From contig NC_035438.2 of assembly GCF_002127325.2 (NCBI RefSeq), positions 93,179,008 through 93,243,007 of the forward strand: DNA of 64,000 nucleotides, written 5' to 3'. The position numbers were made by a program, and so were the translations under genes. Origin of the DNA: Helianthus annuus. Its lineage: Eukaryota; Streptophyta; Magnoliopsida; Asterales; Asteraceae. Of the stretch, positions 44,051 to 57,338 are shown piece by piece. The notes under the pieces are model-generated. The model had not been told where the DNA came from. It saw only the letters and a list, made by a program, of their open reading frames with translations, and did not search any database. Positions within the stretch are counted from its first letter, which is position 1. Every line of letters begins with the position of its first letter.

Positions 44051-45197
44051 TCAACCTCCTTCCCATTTTGGAGCCAACTTACCATCAGCAGGATTAGTAG
44101 TATTTTGAAAAGGCTTTCTCAATACCCAATCTCCAACTTGAAATCTTCTAGTCCTTATATTCTTGTTATATGCTCTAGATATCCTCTGTTGATATGCTGC
44201 CATCCTTAGCCTTGCTGCGTCTCTTGTCTCATCAATAGTATCCAGTTCTTGGCACAGGATTTCAGGATTCTGCTCAGGATCCCTGAGGTTGGATCTCGCT
44301 GTAGGTATCACCATTTATGTCGGGATCACCATTTCTATCGGGATCACCATTTCTATCGGGATCACCGCTTCTACTCCAAACACCAAAGAAAACGGGGTTT
44401 GGCCAGTTGCACTCTTCACCATTGTCCTATCAGCCCACAAAACAAAGGGTAACTCTTCTGCCCATCTTCCTTTCTTAGCCCCTAGTCTCTTTTTTTAAGT
44501 TGTTGACAATTATCTTGTTCGAGGATTCTGCTTATCCATTTGCTTGAGGATGCACCAGAGTAGACGTGATCATTTTAATTCCCCAACTCTTGCAAAAGTC
44601 AATAGTCCTTTTACTTATAAATTGAGATCCATTGTCACAAATTATCTCAGCTGGTACTCCAAACCTAGTCAGGATATTCGTTTTTATGAAGGATACCACT
44701 TCTTGATCTCTAAGTTGAACAAATGCTTCTGCTTCAACCCATTTGGAGAAATAATCCGTCATGGCCAACATGAAAACCTTTCCTCCTGGAGCCTTTGGAA
44801 GCTTCCCCACTATATCCATACCCCATTTCATGAACGGCCAAGGGGAAACAATAGGATACAGCGGTTCAGCAGGCTGATGTAATATGTTACTATGTCTTTG
44901 ACATGCGTCACATCTTCGAGCATATTCTGTGGCATCTTTTCTCATCGTCGGCCAATAATATCCTGTCCTTAATACTTTTGAGAATAACGACCTGCCCCCA
45001 GTATGATTACCACAATCCCCTTCGTGTATATCCTGAAGCACTTCTTTGGTTTCGGGATCCTCCAAGCACCTTAGATATGGTCCTGCAAGAGATTTCTTAT
45101 ACAAAACGTCATTTATAATAGTGAATCCTGATACCTTCATTCTAAAGGCCTTAGGATTCTCATTCTTTGGGATGTGCCCTTCCTTGAGATATCTCAT
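44051..45197 (-). pseudogene. Element T integrase and post-integrase tail (broken)
   Basis: The zinc module (HEGDCGNHTGG to CDACQRH, about 45040-44905) is followed by the core with Asp in MDIVGKLP (about 44815) and in DNGSQF (about 44630). A TAA at about 44540 comes two codons before the catalytic Glu. An 18-bp unit (GGGATCACCATTTCTATC) is repeated about three times in tandem near 44318-44368, expanding the protein by repeats of VIPIEM. The frame continues to 44051 with a basic tail (RRFQVGDWVLRK). Confidence 0.8.
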
Positions 45198-45355
45198 GAT
45201 TGGTGACGTCCAGGACTTAGGATCCTGCTCGGGATACTCATCATCAGGATCCTAAATACTCATTACTTCCTTATCCTAAGGGTTCGTGGCAGGATATAGG
45301 ATATGCAATATTGGTATTCGGGTTCCTTCCGGTAACCTGACCGATGATCCTAGAT

Positions 45356-46437
45356 TTACCAAGGCATCAGCTTCAGCATTTTCCTCTCTTGGTACCTGTT
45401 CAAGTGTAAATTTTCGAAATATCCTGCTAATTTTTTGAGAATATCGAGGTACTCGACTAACTTCTCACCTTTAACTGCATAGGATCCATTAAAATGAATA
45501 GTGATTAACAAGGAGTCGACATATACTTGCAAATTCTTGATATTCATATTCTTAGCCAATTCTAATCCTGCAATTAAAGCTTCATATTCTGCTTCGTTAT
45601 TAGTAGCAGGAAATTCACACCTAATAGCCTGGGGTAATATGTCCCCCCGGGGCGATTTTAGTAGTATACCTAGACCTACACCTCTTGCATTAGAGGCACC
45701 ATCAGTATATAATATCCAGGATTCTAAGTTTTCTCCTAGTTGCTGTACTTCTAAGTCTACTTCATTTTGAATGTCACTACTGAAATCAGCCACAAAATCA
45801 GCTAAAGCCTGAGACTTTATGGCATTTCTAGGCTCATATACTAGATCAAAAGCACTTAATTTCACTGACCATTTAGCCATCCTACCAGACATCTCGGGTT
45901 TCCTTAGCACGTTTTTAACAGGATAGTTGGTTTTAACATGAATCCTATGTGTCTCAAAATAATGTCTAAGTTTCTTTGATGCCATAACTAGGGCTAATAT
46001 TAATTTTTCTAGATGAGAATATCTAGTTTCAGCATCTAATAAACTTTTACTAACATAATAAGCAGGATACTGTTGACCTTTATGATCCTTTACAAGGACA
46101 TCACTTAATGCATTCCCTGATACTGCAAGATACAGGGATAATGGTTCGCCATCCTCAGGCTTCATCAATAATGGTGCAGTTGAAAGATACTGCTTCAAAT
46201 CCTGCAAGGCCGCTTCATGCTTTGCTCCCCATTCGAACTTCTTATTCTTCTTGAGGATATCATAAAATTCCTTGCATTTTTCCAAGGATCTTGAAATAAA
46301 CCTGTTCAACGCTGCTACTCGGCCTGTTAATCGTTGAACTTCCTTCATGTTTGAGGTGACTTGATATCTAAGATAGCTTTTATCTGCTCCGGACTTGCTT
46401 CTATACCCCTTTTAGTCACCATGTATCCTAAAAACTT
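45356..46437 (-). pseudogene. Element T RNase H and additional archaeal-type RNase H (broken)
   Basis: From the RT junction leftward: the RT-linked RNase H region (YLAVSG near 46130, YYVSKSL near 46060), then a second RNase H with YTDGASNARGVG (about 45695), NNEAEYEAL (about 45595) and the VDSLL block. The second domain is the extra aRNH of Tat elements. One-base shifts lie near 46350 and near 45410, the latter just before the last conserved motif. Confidence 0.8.
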
Positions 46438-47187
46438 TCATGTCCCCACTCCAAAATGGCACTTGGCAGGATTTAGTTTCATGTTATACTGATCCAGGAT
46501 ATCAAATGCTCCTTTAATATCCTGGAGGTGATCCTCAGCCTTCTTAGATTTCACTACCATGTCATCAATGTATACCTCCATGGTGTCCCCCAGTTTGTCT
46601 TTAAACATCATGTTCACCAATCTTTGGTACGTTGCACCTGCATTTTTCAAACCAAAAGGCATAGCAGTATAACAATAAATACCTGTTGGTATCATAAAAG
46701 CAGTATCCTCCTGATCAGAGGGTTCCATTTGGATTTGTTGAAATCCCGAGTAGGCATCCATGAAGGTCAACATCTCGTGGCCGGCGGTGGCATCTACCAT
46801 TGAATCAATATGAGGTAGAGGAAACGGGTCTTTCGGACAAGCTTTGTTTAAGTCTGTGTAATCTACACAAACTCTCCATTTCCCATTTTTCTTTTGTACC
46901 ACGACTACATTCGCAAGCCATTTAGGAAACTTCACTTCTCTAATCATCTTGCTCCTTAGTAGTCTTTCAACTTCCTCTTGGATGATCACATTTCGCTTCG
47001 GAGCAAATTTCCTTCTCTTTTGTTGGACCAGCTTGAACGACCTGTCAATACCGAGCTTATGTGTTATAATATCCTTGGAAATACCTGTCATATCCTCGTG
47101 CTTCCATGTGAATGTTGACATCCTGCATTTCAAAAAATTAGTCAATTGATTTTCAATATCCTGAGGGATATTGGTTCCTACGAGCAC
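46438..47187 (-). pseudogene. Element T reverse transcriptase (ends at a Trp-to-stop change)
   Basis: 250 open codons spanning the RT fingers and palm: RVCVDYTDLNKACPKDPFPLP (about 46870-46800), AMPFGLKNAGATYQR (about 46650) and the catalytic YIDDMVVKS (about 46560). A TGA at 46438 replaces a Trp codon shortly after the palm. Upstream the same frame continues to the protease through three TAG codons (47187-47280). Confidence 0.85.
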
Positions 47188-47277
47188 CGAGATATCTGGA
47201 TTATCCTAATCCAGGATAACTTTCTTTACATCCTGCTATGAAGCCTCCATGATATCCTGGGCCCGCATCTTTAATTG

Positions 47278-49206
47278 CTATGCTGCATTAGGCTTGGTTG
47301 AGGGTTTCATTGAGGATGAGTAGCATTCCTTCGTCTCCTGCTGATCACTATCAACCTTGACAACCCCCCAAGGGGTAGGGATCTTGATGCACTGATGATA
47401 AGTCAATGGCACAGCCTTCATATCATGGATCCATGGCCTACCTAGTATGATGTTATAGCATGATAGGGAGTCCATCACACAGAAACGTTGTATCGAGTTG
47501 ACCCCTTCAACATATACTGGTAACTTTATCTCCCCTACGGTATTCCTAGCTTCCCCACTGAAGCCAACGAGCATGGTGGATTTCGAAGTAATATCCATCG
47601 GAGATACATTCATCCTCTTCAATGTTTCCAGCTGAATTATGTTGACAGAGCTGCCATTATCCACTAATATCCTGCGTACAAAATGGTTAGCAACATATAA
47701 TGTTATTACGAGAGCATCATGGTGAGGATCCTGCACAGTATCCCTGTCTTCACTGTCGAAAGTGATCACTTTATCAGTCTTAAGGGTAGTCATCCTGGCT
47801 GGTTTGTCTCCCCTTTCAGTCTTAGCCTCCTTTGCATGTCTCTTGGCTGCAGAATACGAAGTCCCACAAATGTCGGATCCTCCTGAAATAAAGTTAATTA
47901 TTTTGGCATCTGCTGGGGGTGATGCTGCTCATTCAGGATCCTTCTTAGGATCCTGCCCTTTATTCTTCTTTCTCCCCAGCAAATCCTTCAGATATCCCTT
48001 GCTCAATAGGTAGCTTATTTCTTTCCTTAGAGCAATGCAATCCTCGGTCACATGTTTGAAATCTTCATGGAAGGCACACCATTTGGATTTATCCTTCCAA
48101 TCAGCTTTTTGTTGATTCTTTCGAGGCCACCTAGCTTTGTCTCCTAAACCCTGCATAGCATACATTAACTCAGGTATGTTAACAGAAAAGCAGTATTCAG
48201 ATAATTCAGGATATTCTTCAGGATCCTCGTCTTCAACAGCATTCACTTTCTTGTTGTCATTTCTGCCATATGGCTTAGAGCGATATGGTTTATACGAGGA
48301 TTCTGATTTCCTGTTGGTTGATTCGTAGGTTGAGGTAGAATTCATTCTCTCTTGCATCTTTTTGTCATCTTCCAAGCGAATATATCTCAAGGCCCTGTTA
48401 CGAGCTTCGTCGAGATTCCTGCAGGGATTCATTACAAGATCCTGATAAAACTGAGAATCCTTTTGCAATCCCATCTTAAAAGCCTGCACAGCTGTTGCAA
48501 CATCAAGATGTGGGATATCCAAGGATTCCCGGCTAAACTTATTCACATAATCCCTTAAGGATTCCTGAGGTCCTTGAGTTATCCTGTAAAGATCACTGGT
48601 TAATTTCTCAAAACTCCGGCTGCAAGAAAATTGACTATTAAATAGATTAACTAAATGAGCAAAAGAAGTAATTGAGTGAGGAGGAACGTTTAACAGCCAT
48701 TTTAAGGCTGATCCTGTTAAGGTAGAGCCGAAACCCTTGCACAAGCATGCTTCTTTGAGATCTGGGGGAATAGGATTAATTTCCATCCTTTCCCTATACT
48801 GGGCGATATGCTCCTCAGGATCCGTAGTTCCGTCATAGAGCTTCATGTTGGGGGTTTGAAATCTTTTTGGGATTTCAGCATCACAGATAGGATGCGCAAA
48901 ACGGGATATCATGTGACTGTCCTGGGATACTTCTGGAATTGGTTGGACCACCCCAGGCACACTGGATATCATGTCCTTTAGTTTCTGAAGCTCCCTAGAT
49001 AACGCTGACGTCACACCTGTATCCTGCAAAGATCCAACACCGTTAGTGGCAAGAGTATTATTATTATTAGATACATTACCGACCTGGGGATTCTGGCCAT
49101 ATCCTGAAGCATATCCTGAGCTTCTCACAGTTAACACTCTAACCGAAGAGGGTATCTCAGGAGTATGATTCTGAGAATGGCTAGGTATAATATTTCCCCG
49201 GTTACC
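47278..49206 (-). pseudogene. Element T gag (main part) and protease
   Basis: The gag frame enters from the C insertion at 49206. It includes the retrotransposon Gag helical domain (DPEEHIAQYRERM near 48810, ESLRDYVNKFS near 48560) and a knuckle-like WCAFHEDFKHVTEDC (about 48085). It reaches a TGA at about 47930, after which the same frame continues into a protease with VDNGSSVNII (about 47680) and ILGRPWIHDM (about 47440). Gag and protease thus appear to be one frame split by a point mutation. The protease active site reads DNGS rather than D-T/S-G. Confidence 0.8.
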
Positions 49207-51269
49207 TGTGACAACCCTTAAAATTCCATATATTCCGTACAATTTATTAATGATAATTAAAGTACTTGACGACTATGTGGAATTACTTAACTGCTTTCTG
49301 ATTACTGTGTTATACTTACATGTGCTTTGTAACATACTAGTCATGTGCAGAAAAGTCATTAAATAGTCCTGTGTGTTTTCCTAAGTGTTAGAAATTAAAC
49401 GTGTTACAAAAAATATATATAAAAGACACGTTACGGATTAATTAAGCACATTAACGGAACAACATCCAACCGAACAACTGGACTTTACCCGAAACATAAA
49501 AATATTGCCAAACACATTGTTTCTACTTTTCTGAGCTAGTTAGGGACCCCGAACATCCTAACACACCTTATATTAAATAACACACTAAAGCACTAACTAA
49601 ACACCTTTAAATCCTAACTAAGCAAGTAACTAGATCATCACAACCCAACCCTATACCCCCCTCCAACCATACGGTTTCAAGGGTGAATCCCACCTTTGAT
49701 TTTCTTCATTTGTTTATTAAGTTTGCTTTGTACTAAGGGAACACTAAGTCTAGTGGACAATAACATGTTGGAAGTTTGATTATAAAAACCCTTGGACCTT
49801 CATAACCTTCATTCATCCACCAACTCAACACAACTCATCCTCTCTCTTCTCTCTTGGCTTCGGCCGAACACCACCCCACACACCATTATCATCATTCAAC
49901 CTTCTTCAAACATTCTACAAGCATACAAAGGTGTTAGAAGGTATACAACGAAGCTCGGTGTGTTCGGAAGTTGAAGGACCACTCTCATTTTCTTTTATCC
50001 ACCACTTTTCTACTCTCGAACTTCCCTAGTCTTGAACTAGTGGTAAGAACTTAGATCCTTGCTTCTTACATCTTGTTTAGGTGGTTAAAGATGTGTAGTG
50101 ATCAAAATGATAAGAAACTCTTAAGAATTTACATTAATCTTGAACATAAAGTGATAAAGGGTGGATAAAGAGAAGTTATTTGGGTAAATGATGTAAATCT
50201 TGTGTTGTTATGATTATACGATGTTGTTTGGTGTATGATGATTATGTTGCAGATTACTCGCTGACTTACTTGTTAATATTGATATTTGATGATTGTTATG
50301 ATCACTAAACCTGTTAACGGAATCAATCGAACACAAGTTAGAAAGATGAAAGCTGAAACAGTAGGCTGTTTGGTAATTACAGCCAACTTCAATTGGCTGT
50401 AACAGGACTGTAACTTAACGAAAAATGTATTTTCTAAAGTCTAGATTTATGTATTATGAAATACGGTTCTGATGGCACTAGAATCGTAATTTTTGGACTT
50501 TGTTTACTATTTTTAAAGTGTCATTTTGTAACAGCAGCTAGAGCTGCATTTTTACTGCTGAAAATATGCATTCTGTTTTCTGTCATAACTTGAGTTCTGT
50601 GTAGAGTTAGATCATGAAATTAGTACTGTAGTTGGACATTGATGTCGTAGTAATTGTCCCACCGGAATTTCATCAATCCGACCTACAATGAATTTTTAAT
50701 GAATTATTCCATGGACTGCAGTCAGAAAAAGATAAATCTGAGTGCAGTCCGGAAAATGAATTTTTATAAAATATTGGTGATGATTTGGATCCCAAGATTT
50801 TTACACAATAATATTTTGATCATTTAGTGGTGATGATATTGGTGAATTTTTTATAAAATATTGGTGATGATATTGGTGAATTTTTATAAAATATTGGGAA
50901 TTTTTGAAATAAGATAACTATTTTATTAAAATGCTCGAAAAAAGCCCAGTTTTGGATATTTAAGTTGAAATGACATAAGTAGTAATTTGTGTGTCTAAAT
51001 GTCAAGTATGTTATCCGTGAATGATCTAACATGTTATGTGTCGATAAAAGTGTTATGTGCAATGTCGTATGTTTATTTGTGAATGGGAATAGATGGGGAG
51101 TTTTCATGGGCCTAAACCGTTAAAGGAATGCATGTTATGTGATAGATGCGTGTAGGAACTTTGTGCTCTATTTGAAAACCACTAAATGACTAACTGGTAA
51201 TCATATTAGGATGTGATTGACTGACCTTGACCGTTAGCTATATTTGAGAATCTAACCGAGCAAACCGAG

Positions 51270-51906
51270 GTGAGTTCACACACTTTCTAAGGCATGGGAT
51301 TCCCGGTGGTTGGGAATGGGTAAAAGAATTTAAAACGGAATCTACATATCCTCCTTGGGTAGGATATGTACGGCCATCCTCCATAGGTAGGATACCAATA
51401 CTAATCATGCGTATTCTCCTTGGGTAGAACTACGTACGTTCGTCCTCCTTGGGTAGGACAACAACCTTAAAACTTACTAGAAAAAACTCTATCATAAGTC
51501 CCTCATTTTATATCGACTTAATCGCCGAGGCCAATGGCGAGCGGGTCATTAGTTAATAGCGCTATTAGGTTTAACAAACCTCACACCGTGCCAGTTGGAC
51601 AGGCGTGTACTAATGGACTATAGCAAACCGTCAGTGATGATAGACACTGATGTAGGGCACAACTTACTTGCGTAGTAGTCGATATCATACCGTCTAGTGG
51701 TTCACATGGGGAAGCCCCCACTAATCATGGATATGGTTTGGGTAATAAAGAATGAACTGGTTAATCACGCTTTCAACTACGGGGTAACCCCCACGACAAT
51801 TACGCCAACGAAAGACAAACCACGTTTTCAGAAACAAATTAAAACTAAACAACCAAACGTGAACTCACTCAACTTTGTTGTTGACTCGTTGTTACATGCC
51901 TTTCAG
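51270..51906 (+). other. Predicted LTR intron of element C with pairing splice ends
   Basis: The donor CCGAG|GTGAGTTCAC (51270-51279) is complementary over ten bases to GTGAACTCAC (51859-51868), 38 nt before the acceptor TGCCTTTCAG|G (51906). The interior has five hairpins (51300-51459) and a block conserved with B (51522-51650). The 3' LTR keeps the arrangement at 59354-59990. Confidence 0.6.
51300..51459 (+). repeat. Hairpin array in the C LTR intron
   Basis: TTCCC/GGGAA (51300-51316), ATATCCT/AGGATAT (51346-51367), ATCCT/AGGAT (51376-51393), a TTCT/AGAA stem (51411-51433) and GTCCT/AGGAC (51442-51459). The last four share a CCTTGGGT-like loop while the stems differ in a compensated way. 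Confidence 0.75.
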
Positions 51907-52237
51907 GTCGTTAAATGCTGGAGCTTCCACGATGAAGGAGTCGTTGTGGAGTACGGACTGTTATGTTCCGTGCTTAATATTTAAATCCTTATGAACTTAT
52001 TAAACTTACGCCTTGGACTTTAAACTTATAAACTATGGACTTATGTTTTGGACTTTACGTTTATGCTTCCGCTGTTTAAATTAAAACTTGGTTAACTAGC
52101 TTTTGGTCACCAATCGTATTGTGGTTGGCTTTATTTACTTAAATACGTTGTTCAGTATGATTGGTGGCTTGATCCTGGTCACGTCACGCCTCCAAGCGGT
52201 GGTACTCTGCATGGTGGATTTTGGGGGTGTGACAGAT

Positions 52238-52250
52238 TGGTATCAGAGCC
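52238..52250 (+). promoter_or_regulatory. Element C primer binding site (tRNA-iMet type)
   Basis: TGGTATCAGAGCC, three nucleotides after the LTR end. Confidence 0.9.
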
Positions 52251-52536
52251 ATTGGTTATAGTGAACTTGGTTTTAAAAAGGGAAAAGCTTTTCGATAAAA
52301 CCAGACTATAACCTGTACAGTGCTCAACGATCCACAACGACGCTTCGCTCCACGTGCAAGACTCGACACAATAGGTGGTATGATCTTTGTTATATTGTCG
52401 GTTAGATAGTTTACACCGTGCATTAGATAACATGATAATTGCTATTTGAACCTTGTGTGCTTACTCTCTACTGTCGTCCCACACTTACGCACTTTCGCGA
52501 CACTTTCCTCACTTACATTGCTTCGTTATGAAGATC

Positions 52537-55500
52537 ATGAACGGATGCGGAGGACGTATCAACCTAACTCAAGCCCAGCTGACGGCTCTGATCAACGAAC
52601 GAGTTGCTGAGGCACTCGCAGCTGTTCCTGTAGGAGGTATAACCTGCCATATCAACCCATCTTAGGACGTTTAGATCTTACCTTCGCAAACCAATCCTCG
52701 TGCTTAACCTTGTCTCTTATTCTCGCGCGACAGGTCAACATGCTCAGCCTCCTGTGTGCACGTTCAAAACCTTCATGGACTGTCGGCCAAGTACCTTCAG
52801 CGGCACTGAAGGAGCTGTAGGCCTCCTACACTGGTTCGAGAAGCTCAAATCTGTCTTCGAAATGTGTGAATGCCCCGAAGATCGTAGGGTGAAATATGCT
52901 ACTGGAACACTCGAAGGTGTTGCGTTAACCTGGTGGAAGGCACAGGTTCAACTGCTTGGGTTAGCAGTTGCTAATGCCACCCCATGGAACGGTTTCAAAG
53001 AACTGATCAAAGAAGAGTACTGCAGTCGTGATGACATCCACAAGCTGGAGGTGGAATTTTTCAATCTGAAGATGACGGGGTCTGAGATCGAGGCATACAC
53101 GAAGACGTCAAACGAGCTGGCCATCCTGTGTCCCATTATGGTGGATCCTCCCATCAAACGTATTGAGCTGTACCTCAAGGGTCTTGTACCAGAGATTCAA
53201 AGCCATGTGACCTCAGCGAATCTTGGCACCATTCAGCAAATCATCAAGTTGGCTCATCGTCTCACTGATCAGGCAGTTGAGCAGAACAGGCTGCCCAACC
53301 GTATTAGCGCTACTACTTCTGATGCTCCCAATGATAATAAGCGCAAGTGGGATGGAAATTTGGGCAAGGGTTCTGCTTCAGCTCAATCCCAGCAGAGAAA
53401 GACAGACGAGTACAGGAGCCCCAGTCAGCAGTCTTCTGGGAACCAAGGTCAGAGTGGGTACAAGGGAAATCACCCTAAGTGTAATCGATGTAATTTGCAC
53501 CATAGCGGGCAGTGCAACAAGGGTCGTTGTCAGAGATGTCACAAGCTGAGTCATGAAGCCAAAGATTACAGGAGCCCACGTCCTGCGAATCAGAATCACC
53601 AACAACAACAACAAGCCCCATAGAACCATCAGCAACAGCATCAGCAGGGAAATAAAGGATGCTTTCAGTGTGGCAATGAAGGCCACTTTAAGAGGAACTG
53701 CCCCCAGCTGAACCAAAATCAGAACAACAACCAAAGAAACGGGAACCACAATGGAAACAACAACGGAGGTAACAACGGAAGTAACAATAATGGCAATGGC
53801 GCCCAAGGTCGTGTGTTCGTGATTGGTCAGGGTGAAGCAAGGAACGATCCCAACGTTGTGATGGGTAAGTTTCTTCTGGATGACTTCTTTGTTACTGTTT
53901 TATTTGATTCGGGTGCCGATACTAGTTATGTGTCCTTAAAAGTTAGCCAAATGCTTAAGCGCACTCCAACGCTTCTGAACACCAAACACACAGTAGAAAT
54001 AGCAAACGGTAAAAGTCTTGAAGCCACACACATAGTTAAGGGCTGTAACCTCGTCCTAGCTGGTCAGACCTTCTCCATCGATCTTATTCCTATCGTTCTG
54101 GGTAGTTTCGACGTCATTATTGGGATGGATTGGTTATCTCAACACCAAGCGGAGATTATTTGCAAGGAGAAAATCGTCCGTATTCCTCGTTCTGATAAAG
54201 AACCCCTCATAATTCGTGGCGACAAGAGTGGTGCTGTTGTAGGCATCATCTCTTTCCTTAAGGCCCAGAAGTGTTTGCGAAAGGGCCACACCGCTATTCT
54301 AGCCCTCGTTTCGGATACATCCGCGGAAGAAAGGAAGATAGAAGACATTCCTATTGTGCGCGACTTCCCTGAGGTATTTCCTGAGGAATTACCTGGTCTT
54401 CTGCCCCATCGAAAAGTCGAGTTTCAGATTGAGCTAGCTCCTGGTGCAGCACCAGTAGCTTGAGCACCATATCGTCTAGCTCCATCAGAACTCGAAGAAC
54501 TGTCTACGCAACTACAAGAACTCTTGGAAAAGGGTTTCAAACGTCCTAGCTCTTCGCCTTGGGAAGCTCCAGTGTTATTCGTGAAGAAGAAGGACGGTAC
54601 CTTCAGAATGTGTATTGACTACCGCGAACTCAACAAGGTGACCGTGAAGAATCGTTATCCTCTTCCACGCATTGACGACTTGTTCGACTAGTTGCAAGGG
54701 TCGAGTTATTACTCTAAGATTGATTTGAGATCGGGATACCATTAGCTGAGAGTCCGAGAGGAGGACGTCCCCAAAACAGCATTCAGAACTCGTTACGGCC
54801 ATTACGAGTTTCTGGTTATGCCTTTCGGATTAACGAATGCACCTGCAGTCTTCATGGATCTCATGAACTGAGTGTGCAAGCCTTACCTGGATAAGTTTGT
54901 CATAGTGTTCATCGACGACATCCTGATCTATTCTAATAGTCAGGAGGAACACGAGCAACACCTGAGGCTTATTCTGGAACTTCTTCGAAAAGAGCAGTTG
55001 TATGCCAAGTTTTCGAAATGTGACTTCTGGCTTCGCGAAGTCCACTTTCTAGGCCATGTGGTAAACAAGGATGGAATTCATGTGGATCCATCCAAGGTTG
55101 ACTCAATCAAGAACTGGCCTGCACCCCGCACACCAACGGAAATCCGCCAATTCTTGGGTTTGGCAGGGTATTACAGAAGATTCATCAAGGATTTCTCAAA
55201 GATTGCGCAACCTCTCACTTCACTGACTCAGAAAGGTGTCACCTATCATTGGGGTGACGCACAGGAGTTCGCATTTCAGCACTTAAAAGATAGACTTTGT
55301 AGCGCGCCTATCCTCTCCTTTCCTGACGGCACAGATGATTTTGTGGTTTATTGCGACGCTTCCATCCAAGGACTTGGTTGCGTGTTGATGCAACGTGACA
55401 AGGTCATTGCCTACGCATCGTGCCAACTTAAGGTTCATGAAAGGAACTACACTACGCATGACTTGGAATTGGGAGCAGTTGTTTTCGCGCTTAAGATATG

Positions 55501-57277
55501 GAGACATTACCTGTACGGTACCAAGTGCACTATTTACACCGATCACAGGAGTCTCGAGCATATCTTCAAGCAAAAGGAACTGAACATGCGACAACGCCGA
55601 TGGGTCAAAACTCTTGAATGATTACGAATGCGTGATCAAGTACCATCCGGGCAAAGCCAATGTTGTGGCCGACACCCTCAGCCGAAAGGATACTATACCT
55701 AAGCGTGTACTGCGTTACAGCTTACCATCCAATCTAACCTTCCCGCTCAGATTCGCGATGCTCAGGTTGAAGCATTGAAAGCAGAAAACATCAGGGCTGA
55801 GTCCCTACGAGGATCGAGGCAACGGCTAGAACAAAAGGAAAACGACACCTACTATGTTAACGGACGCATCTGGGTTCCACTGTATGGAGACCTACGCGAG
55901 CTTGTGATGGATGAAGCACATAAGTCTCGTTATTCAGTACATTCTGGTTCGGATAAGATGTACCATGATCTAAAGACTACATACTGGTGGCCTGGTATGA
56001 AAGCCAGCATAGCAACCTACGTCAGCAAATGTTTGACTTGTGCTAGGGTCAAGGTCGAATACCAGAAACCATCAGGCCCACTTCAACAACCAGAGATCCC
56101 GAAATGGAAATGGGAGCAAATTTCCATGGATTTCATTACTGGCCTGCCTAGATCTCAACGTGGTAATGATACCATATGGGTAATCGTGGATCGACTAACC
56201 AAGTCTCCACATTTTCTGGCCATCAAGGAAACGGATAAGTTTTCTACTATAGCAGACATCTACCTAAAAGAAGTGGTATAGAGGCACGGAGTGCCCACCT
56301 CCATCATTTCTGACCGTGATGCTCGTTTTACTTCAGAACTGTGGCAAGCCATGCACAAGTCTTTTGGCTCACGTTTAGATATGAGCACCGCTTATCATCC
56401 ACAGACAGATGGGCAATCTGAACGCACCATCCAAACTCTTGAAGACATGCTTAGGCATGCGTAATCGATTTTGGTAACGGCTGGGAAAAGCATCTTCCGT
56501 TAGTGGAGTTTTCATACAACAACAGTTACCACACCAGCATCCAGGCCGCTCCGTTCGAGGCGTTGTACGGACGGAAGTGCCGATCACCTCTTTGTTGGGC
56601 AGAGGTTGGCGACAGTCAAATCACTGGTCCAGAACTCGTAGTAGATACAACCGAAAAGATTGCTCAGATACGACAACGAATGGCGGCAGCCCGTGATCGC
56701 CAGAAAAGCTATGCCGATAAGCAAAGAAAGCCACTCGAGTTCCAGGTTGGGGATCGGGTGCTACTCAAAGTCTCACCTTAGAAGGGTGTAGTCCGTTTTG
56801 GCAAACGAGGCAAGCTCAATCCACGTTATGTCGGACCGTTCAAAAATCATTGAGAAAATTGGCAAGGTGGCCTACAGGTTGAATCTACCTGAAGAACTCA
56901 GCGGAGTTCACAACGTATTCCACATGTCAAATCTGAAGAAGTGTCTGCCAGATGAGACCCTCATAGTTCCCTTAAAGGAGCTCACTATTGACGACCAGCT
57001 GCGATTCGTCGAAGAACCAGTAGAGATTACGGATCGAGACGTTAAGGTTCTCAAGTGTACCAGGATACCTCTTGTCCGAGTTCGTTGGGATTCCCGTCGT
57101 GGCCCAGAGTATACCTGGGAATGAGAAGACCAAATGAAACTCAAGTATCCCCAGCTGTTTAAGAAGAATGCAACCACTACTGAGGCTGAAGCTACTGCAG
57201 AATTTCGGGACGAAATTCCAAATCAACGGGGGGATGATGTGACACCCCAGGAAAACCAGGAAACCAACGCAACTTAA
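52537..57277 (+). pseudogene. Element C gag-pol (multiple stops and frameshifts)
   Basis: Same domain order as element B: Gag from an ATG at 52537 with a predicted 97-bp intron (52637-52733), knuckles (53480-53700), protease DSGAD (about 53910), RT with IDD (about 54915), RNase H (55340-55690), integrase (55915-56430) and chromodomain (57010-57120). In-frame stops lie near 53622, 54462, 54690, 54744, 54870, 56278, 56779 and 57122. Most can be read as C-to-T or G-to-A changes of CAG, CGA or TGG codons. Frameshifts are near 55612, 55710, 56455 and 56842. It cannot make a full polyprotein. Confidence 0.9.
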
Positions 57278-57338
57278 CTAGCTTCCTCAGTAACCACGTA
57301 CTAAATTTCAGGACGAAATTTTCTTAACAAGGGGAGAA
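57200..57338 (+). promoter_or_regulatory. Element C: duplicated hairpin and polypurine tract
   Basis: Hairpins GAATTTCG/CGAAATTC (57200-57218) and AAATTTC/GAAATTT (57303-57321, inner pair lost by G-to-A) precede CGGGGGGATGA and AACAAGGGGAGAA respectively; the second run abuts the LTR. Confidence 0.6.

Larger units (their letters stand above)
49207..52234 (+). repeat. Element C 5' LTR (3028 bp)
   Basis: TATAAAA at 49781-49787, then a CT-rich leader. Candidate early donor AGTG|GTAAGAAC near 50042, predicted intron 51270-51906. A local tandem duplication around 50830-50900 (TTTTTATAAAATATTGGTGATG) explains most of the 48-bp excess over the 3' LTR. Confidence 0.92.
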
